Of a DNA stretch of 64,000 nt, positions 57,594 through 64,000 are shown one piece after another (the stretch's first letter is position 1; each line of letters starts with the position of its first letter). Made by a program: the position numbers and the translations under genes. The notes beneath the pieces were generated by a model. That model worked only from the letters and a program-made list of their open reading frames with translations, searched no databases and had not been told where the DNA came from. The stretch is from Sipunculus nudus (Eukaryota; Annelida; Sipuncula; Golfingiida; Sipunculidae): positions 3,676,019 to 3,740,018 of the forward strand of contig CM049306.1 in the NCBI GenBank assembly GCA_026874595.1, in the 5' to 3' direction.

Positions 57594-59769
57594 GATACAA
57601 TGTACATCTTAGTTGCTTACACATCCTAAATCAAGAGAATTAATTTTAACATCGAGAAGAAGTCGCCATGATTGTATGAACTGCATTACAGTCTATGCTA
57701 CGAGATTTAGACTGCCCCCCTGCTCCGATATTATCGCAGTTGGAACTGGAAAAAAATGGGCGTTAATAGGGGACCGTGAAGAGTACCAGTTGATCAACGT
57801 TAGCTCACAACAAGTTAATAAAGTTTGTAATGGTTTATTCAGGGCGGGCTTATAAGGATCTTAGGGGATAATGTATTACAGATGTCTCTTTAATTGTATG
57901 CAGCAATCTTACATGTGTATGTGCAGCGCTAGCATGGCCGTTGCTATGGCGGCATAGCCCGGCCCACGCGTGGGGTCTGACGTGTAAACACAGCAGTCAT
58001 GCTAGTCTGGGGCTTTCGGGAAATGGAAAGTTCTCGGCTTGAGGTGAAAAGTTATTAATAAGGGGCTTTGTTTAGAACCAGGAGAGATAGGTGAGATATA
58101 TTCCAGCGGACACAGAAGAGTGTAAGTCAGTTTGTGGAGGTCTTCCTATAATTGCGGCAGTTATAGCTTTTCTTCGAATTTATAACGAATTTTAATTAGT
58201 CTTCAGTTTGCCTCTGGGATCACTACCCGAACTTCACTTTTGGATAACAACAAATTGATTTTGTGATTGAACTGGACTGTTATTCCTGAGAAGATTTATG
58301 TGAACTGTTCATCTGGATTATATGCTTTAAAGTACCTGTTGTCGCCGTGACAGTGGTGGTTTCCAGGTGCTGTAGACTTTATTTATATACTTGTATTGAT
58401 TTGCTGTTGTACTGTTGTTATACTGTGAAATTGTATTGATTTAGTGTATTGTAATGTTAAGATTGTTTTAAGAATAAATTATAATTATTTGTTAAGAAAA
58501 ACCACTGACTACTTTATTTTTTCCCCTAGACATTTTACGCTACCTAGCATTACAGAATCTGATTTTGTTTTATCTCAAAAACCAAATTTATGCTCATCAC
58601 AACTACGTGATCTGTTGATATTTGGTTCCGTAACGAAAGGTTCATTAAAATATTAAGGGAAGAATGTGGTAATGGGGCCAGAAAGACTAATTTACTATCA
58701 AAGACACGCAAGGATGTGTTTTGATGTTTATATTTAGCACTTATAGAGTTGTTTGATGCCTTCTACAATTTCACCAATACAACACCTGTACAGATCGGGG
58801 CGACAACTGTGAACTTATTACAGTTCTGGATTCCGCAACAAGAAAAGCGCGAGTCGTTCATATTTCAAACAGTGGGTCTATGTACAGGTCTCGGTACGAT
58901 ATTCAGAAAAAAACAAGTTGACAGAGATTTCATGTTATATGCTCGCGCTCCGAGAGTAAAAGCAGCTATGACATTCGAATAGGGGTGATATATGTGGTAT
59001 GATAACACACGGTTTTAATGAACCTTGTTGGTTCTGGGAAAACCGCAATCAGTTCTGACGTCACTGGGAAAAACCTTAGTTCAGCGAGGCGATGGTGTGG
59101 CGCTGAAGACCCGTACTAACGGTACTTCGCCAGTCCATGAAATAATAAGGCCAGAGTGGCAGTACCGACACTTAGCGTTACAACACCGAGAGAGAACGTT
59201 TGATTTTTCTGTCAAAGGGAACAATTAAGTCTTTACCATTTCATGGACAGGCCCAGTCTACCTTGGACCAATCTTTCCAAAACCCGGCATAGTTATTCCC
59301 TCCCCTATATAGTTGTGCATGACAAAGACAGGTGGCGCCACCAACAATCCTTTCTGTGCAGTACGAGTCTGGGTGTCTCCATATCTCAAAAGTGGTTCTA
59401 TGTATTAAGCTGAAATTTAGCATATTCATAGATCTTGGATCACTACACCTCGTGATCGAAACTCGTGGCGCTACCTTCAATCCTTTATGCGTATCTACCA
59501 TCTTTGCATTAGCATTCTGTTCGACTTAGTGATTGTTCAATTTACTTGGTTGGAATTGTGCATATCCATAGATCCTTGACACCTCCATCTCGTACACAAG
59601 ACTGGTGGCGCCATCTGCATTAGTTATTGTGTGGCTTCCATTCATACATTTGCTTTGGGCAAAAACTTCTCATATCTGAGGAGTGGTTCAAGGTATAAGT
59701 CTGAAAGTTGGCATGTCAATCCATCTTAGAAAGTTTTCTCGTAAGCCAGACAAATGTTTGGAATACCAA

Positions 59770-60055
59770 AGGTTGTAGGCCAATCATATATTTTTGTCCA
59801 AAGTTCCTTGGTATGATCACATTCATAGAATATATGTGTGATGGTTTCTTTCTTACTGTTGCAAAAAGTTCACTCTCTGTAATATCGGCTTTAGTCAAGA
59901 ATAGTTTTAATGCAAGAATACGATGCACAATTTTATATTGAAAATACTAGTATCTTAGTTTGTAGAAATTGTTATGTTATCAATATTCTGAAAAGCTTCA
60001 TGTATTTCATCTCTTGTGCACTCTTCTAAATCTCTTTGCCACATTAAATTACTAT
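59770..60055 (-). pseudogene. L1/Tx1-like zinc-finger tail relic, U4
   Basis: Copy of the U1 relic at 28530. Confidence 0.65.
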
Positions 60056-60101
60056 TTTAATCTATCTAATACTATTTTTATAGCATCAAAAGTTAGGTTT
60101 A

Positions 60102-60183
60102 CGCTGCCTGCAGGATTCGAACCTGAGCGGGCATAGCCCATTGGATTTCGAGTCCAACGCCTTAACCACTCGGCCAAGACTGC
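60102..60183 (-). tRNA. tRNA-Ser(CGA), U4
   Basis: Same sequence as the U1 copy. Confidence 0.92.
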
Positions 60184-61202
60184 ACATAGTTTCGGGGGAG
60201 ACGTGATATATAAGTATGCGTATATATCAGTGGTGAATTGTATCCTTCAGCATTTTTTAGCTCAGCTGACTGAAAGTCTGTCTGTCCGTCCGTTTACAGG
60301 GCACAAATCATAATCATTTGACCTGGAATCTTCTTACTTGACATCCAGGGAGGCTCATGAAAAATCTCTTTGGAAACCTGAAATCTCTCTGTTTCTCATA
60401 TCCTCCGAGCTATGGGGCTCAGAAGTAACCTATCCCCCACCCCCAATAATAAAAACATTGATACAAAAGCACCAGTATCTGAACAACTAATGCATTGATC
60501 ACCATGATTCTTTGCATGTTTATTGGTCAAGGATTATTTTATCAGGTCCTGCAGAATGTTTTTTTTCTAATTTTAACACTTTGCTCTATTTGTGAGACCT
60601 TTCAAGATGCGGCCGTCCCTTAACAGGACATAAATCTTAACCCTTGGTCCGAGAATCTACAATCTTAACATCCCGGGACGTCGTGATAAATCTTCTTGAA
60701 ACCTGAAATAAGATCTCTGTTACCCATATTCTCCGAGCTATTGGGCTTGTAACTACCCCCCCCCCCCCCGAAAAATTGAAAATTTGATACCATAGCAAGG
60801 CACAATTCATAACCATTGGACCTAGAATTTCTTATTTGACATCCAGGGAGATCCCCTGAGAATTCTTCTTGGAAACCTGAAATTATGTCTCTGTTACGCA
60901 TATCCTTTAAGTTATGGCGTTTATGGGCACCCCCCCCCCCCCCGAATAATTGAAAATTTGATACCAAAGCAGGATACTGCCTGTGCCTGACCCAAGAAAA
61001 ATAATGATGCATAGTAATCACCAAAAGCTTGCCAAAAGAAATACGTTTTTAAATTAGTTTTAAATGATACAAGAGTTGGAGATTATCTAAGTATAATGGG
61101 CTATGAAACGGAAGGAAACTTCCACCGACTTTCATATTACAATTTGGTACTTTAAGGAGATTTCCGCCAGCCGAGCGCAGCGTACGCAAAAGCCAAAGAT
61201 TA

Positions 61203-61397
61203 TTATTTTTCCAGACAAATATGATGGAAGTAAGTCATGAAAATGGCACACAAAAACAGTAATTTGTATTGTATGCGGTACTTGACAGGAAGCCAATGGA
61301 GCTGTTTTAGCAGCGGCGTGACGTGGTCGGTCTTACGATTCTTAAGAATGAGACACGCAGCATTATTCTGGACCATCCGTAGATGAGGAAACGCCAT
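61203..61397 (-). pseudogene. Non-LTR RT tail relic (minus), U4
   Basis: Copy of the U1 relic at 29958. Confidence 0.8.
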
Positions 61398-62312
61398 TAC
61401 ATGGAGCCGACATTATTATTAAACATGCAGTTACTATAAACGGAACATATATGCATGCTTGAGAGTTTATACTGTTGATGTTTCCAAAATTGGAATATCG
61501 ACATACGAATTCAGATTCAATGATAGCTCAAGTTTTAATATACCTTTTTACCGAGGACAACATTAATGAAAATTGTTCTGGCCCTCATCGGGAAATACCT
61601 ATCTTCAATGCGGAAAAAATAAAGAGGTTCCATCTGGAAAATTATATAAGTGAACCTGTACAAATAAACAGAATATAAATGTATTTTTTATTTGGTGAAT
61701 GGTGAATCAAATGAACACAAAGCTTGTGTCTTGACATCAAACTCTGTTAATTAACATTTTTTCCCCAGCAATGGCTGGATAGATTCTCACTAACATTTCG
61801 ATATATGTGTATGTGGCAGAAGAGTTATTTGTCAGGTTCTGTTAGCTTTACGAAGACCGAGTGCACGTGCACTCCCTCAAGGACGCACCTCAGCTGGTAG
61901 GCCAAGCTGTCGGGCCCTGATAGTCAACAGCGGCAGAGCCGGGTGTATTACGCCGGTAAGGAAGGGGATATGTCCAAAAATACTGCAGCTCGGTTGCTGA
62001 TGATCGTCCGGAGGAACCTGACCAGCTGTGTTCCCAGCGGGGACATCGAGCCAACAAGTGCCGGACGTTGACCCATCAGTCAGCAGGGCCAGGGAAACTA
62101 AACAACTCCAGAAGAATAAGGGCCCAATCTTTAGGGTAAAATGTAAGCAGTGTCCATTGTACAGGAAATGAAGGTTGGGGAGGAAATAATTTTATTTTAT
62201 ATATACTTCAAATTCAAGTTCTGGTGTAACAAGAGAAATAAAAAGTTGGGATGAGGATAATTGTCGTTTAAAATCTTTATCATATCTGCCAGTTAAATTT
62301 TGTTCCAAATCA

Positions 62313-62651
62313 GTGATAGCCTTGTGTGATACAGATAGCAGTATAAATATTATGTCAAGCTCATATTTCAATACTTTGCCAAGAAATGTAAGAACCTCAC
62401 TAATGCCAAGCTCATATGATACAGTTACAGTAGTAAACAACCAAGCTGTATATATTTTGGGCTCAGATAGGGTGAAACTTAAATTTTCTTTTGGAAAACA
62501 GAGCATTTATGTATATATCTTAAAAGAATCATCCCATCCATTTATTTTGGGGTCAGAATACATGCAAAAGAGGGGATTTGTCATAGATTATAGGGACAAT
62601 AGTATCAGGTTGATTAAAGCCAAGCTCAGATATAATAAACAGGAACCCTAG
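62313..62651 (+). pseudogene. Aspartic protease relic, U4
   Basis: Copy of the U1 relic at 31068. Confidence 0.7.
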
Positions 62652-63822
62652 TAGGGGGTAAACTTCCGAAATATATTACCACAGGTTTACAGGACGTGTA
62701 CTGTGAACAACACCAAGCATAACTTAATGGTAGCCATGTTTGTAGCTACTGTACACAATAATGTAATACGATATATACATACTAATTATATATACATACA
62801 TACATACATATTATATATAGGAGCTTCAGTTCAATATATAGGAAAATTTTTATATGAAATTGTCTTTAGATCAGTATTGTAGTTAGAAATGTGAACCTAA
62901 AGTATATCCATATGGACATATTTAGTGAATTAAGAAGAAAAAAAACTTTACTATTACCACGTGGATGGACTTTTTCATGACTGGTGAGAAAAAGTGAGCA
63001 AGAATACATGGATATATATGTGAAATTCACGTGGAGCTCATTCCCCCGTTCCCCTGGATCCCAAGGAACGTAACAAGCCATCTATACATCTGAGGCCTGA
63101 TTGGCAACGCGACGATTGGCCAAGGTGTTCCAAATGCTCCATCAAGCAGTCAACATCTGGCGAAACGTGTTCCTGAATCGATGAGAGTGCCTTGGTCGAA
63201 TAGACTATACTATAGATATAGATCCTAGGACCAGTGCTTAGATTAGGCCTACTTTTTGACCATGTTTAGCAGGGCCGGATACAGAGAGGGGGTTTGGTCT
63301 GAGGGTTTGACCCCCTACCCACTTACATACCTTAAAATATGTTTTTCTACAAACCTCAGAACATAATAAAATACACTTATTTCAGTCGTACTATGTAATT
63401 TAAAGTAAATTACCTCCTATTAGGTCATTACTTGACATATAGAAATTGTTTTCTAAAAGCATGTTTTGTTCATTTAGTATTAGAATTTAGTAGCTTACAG
63501 TTATAGTATATATTCTGTTTTAAAACATATCAGTATTCCAAGTGTAACAATTAGAAGAAGTGAACTCTATCAGTGAACTTTATCTAACTATTGAATAGAT
63601 CTCGATCAACAGGTAAAACGCATCTGATCTATCTTTTAGCACCTGTCAGTTTTCCTGCCTACTCTTAGTCTAACGGGTTACTTAAACAGACTTATTTTTA
63701 AAGCAGTGGCTAAATAGGTAGGTTTTGTAAGTCGTAATGAAAAGCCTTTTTTGATTGGTTAAGTGTATCGTTTAGTTTTCACTATAGAATACTACGGCTG
63801 TGCTTTTGTTGGGGGAAAAAAT

Positions 63823-63911
63823 TCCCGCGAACCGGAATCGAACCAGTGACCTAAGGATATCTGTAATCGTCCCACTACAGTCCTCCGCTTTACCAGCTGA
63901 GCTATCACGGG
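63823..63911 (-). tRNA. tRNA-Tyr(GTA) with 16-nt intron, U4
   Basis: Identical to the U1 copy; lies downstream of the U4 deletion and is unaffected by it. Confidence 0.96.
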
Positions 63912-64000
63912 ATGTGGGACAGCAGAGGTAACAACAATGAATCCCTCCAAAAGTGGTTGTTCACATACCACGTCACGCATGTATTGATTGCACAGACCTT

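Larger units (their letters stand above)
22618..64000 (+). repeat. 10.41-kb macrosatellite array bearing four tRNA genes per unit
   Basis: Four head-to-tail units are present. Landmark spacing is 10407-10419 bp between U1 and U2, 10413-10419 between U2 and U3, and 10413 between U3 and U4. The spacing changes are explained by single-base indels (a T at about 26938; an A run at 38070-38080) and by two poly-C tracts. I noticed only a handful of substitutions across the four copies, most of them private to U2. The array continues beyond the window. Non-tRNA content is passenger sequence: old nested duplications and retroelement relics. Recent amplification or continuing homogenisation is inferred. 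Assembly collapse or expansion error cannot be excluded from sequence alone. Confidence 0.97.
53828..64000 (+). repeat. Array unit U4 (cut by window end; internal deletion)
   Basis: Matches U3 at a constant 10413-bp offset up to 63473. There, 186 bp (U3 53061-53246) are replaced by nine bases TTAGTATTA (63474-63482), a net loss of 177 bp, after which homology resumes. Poly-C tracts 14 and 14. The window ends in the spacer before the next tRNA-Ser(GCT). Confidence 0.95.

Overview
The window looks like nuclear DNA of an animal. It is AT-rich, has eukaryotic-type tRNA genes (one with a tRNA-Tyr intron), several decayed non-LTR and LTR retrotransposon pieces, DNA-transposon-like inverted repeats, and no convincing intact protein gene. 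Some dispersed motifs (a GACCCATGGGTCAC / CTCAGCTG motif and tails rich in GACGGACGGAC) resemble repeats I associate with bivalve and other mollusc genomes. A lophotrochozoan, probably a mollusc, is my inference, not a demonstrated fact.

Layout. Bases 1-1260 are an old, diverged copy of the last part of the long repeat described below. They end in a tRNA-Tyr gene that has lost its normal 5' acceptor strand. Bases 1261-22617 are about 21.3 kb of mostly non-repeated sequence. This stretch holds a 47-bp minisatellite (61 regular units, 5502-8368), a 600-bp duplicated segment (11221-11819 and 13627-14239), an L2/CR1-like retrotransposon tail (14713-15391), a hAT-like inverted-repeat element (16554-17906), a 2.0-kb inverted-repeat element with a perfect 8-bp target duplication (20001-22004) and a weak candidate exon near 22.3 kb.

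From 22618 to the window end there are four head-to-tail copies of a 10.41-kb macrosatellite unit. They are almost identical: only a handful of substitutions, some homopolymer length changes and one 186-bp replacement were seen. The copies are U1 22618-32995, U2 32996-43414, U3 43415-53827 and U4 53828-64000, with U4 cut by the window end. Each full unit carries tRNA-Ser(GCT) and tRNA-Ala(TGC) on the plus strand only 5 bp apart, tRNA-Ser(CGA) on the minus strand in the middle, and an intron-containing tRNA-Tyr(GTA) on the minus strand at the end. Tyr and the next unit's Ser(GCT) are divergent, with 152 bp between them. The rest of the unit is nested old tandem duplications, short modules with a GGTGGCGCCACC palindrome, and relics of at least four retroelements (an L2/CR1-like reverse transcriptase tail, a zinc-finger tail of an L1/Tx1-like reverse transcriptase, another reverse transcriptase tail, and gypsy-like gag/protease pieces).

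How it fits together: the only features likely to be functional are the tRNA genes, so the array would multiply four tRNA genes together with inert passenger sequence. The near identity of U1-U4, against the clearly diverged copy at 1-1260, implies recent amplification or ongoing homogenisation of an older tRNA-bearing repeat. The 21-kb non-array segment lies exactly between two damaged tRNA genes that are neighbours in the array.
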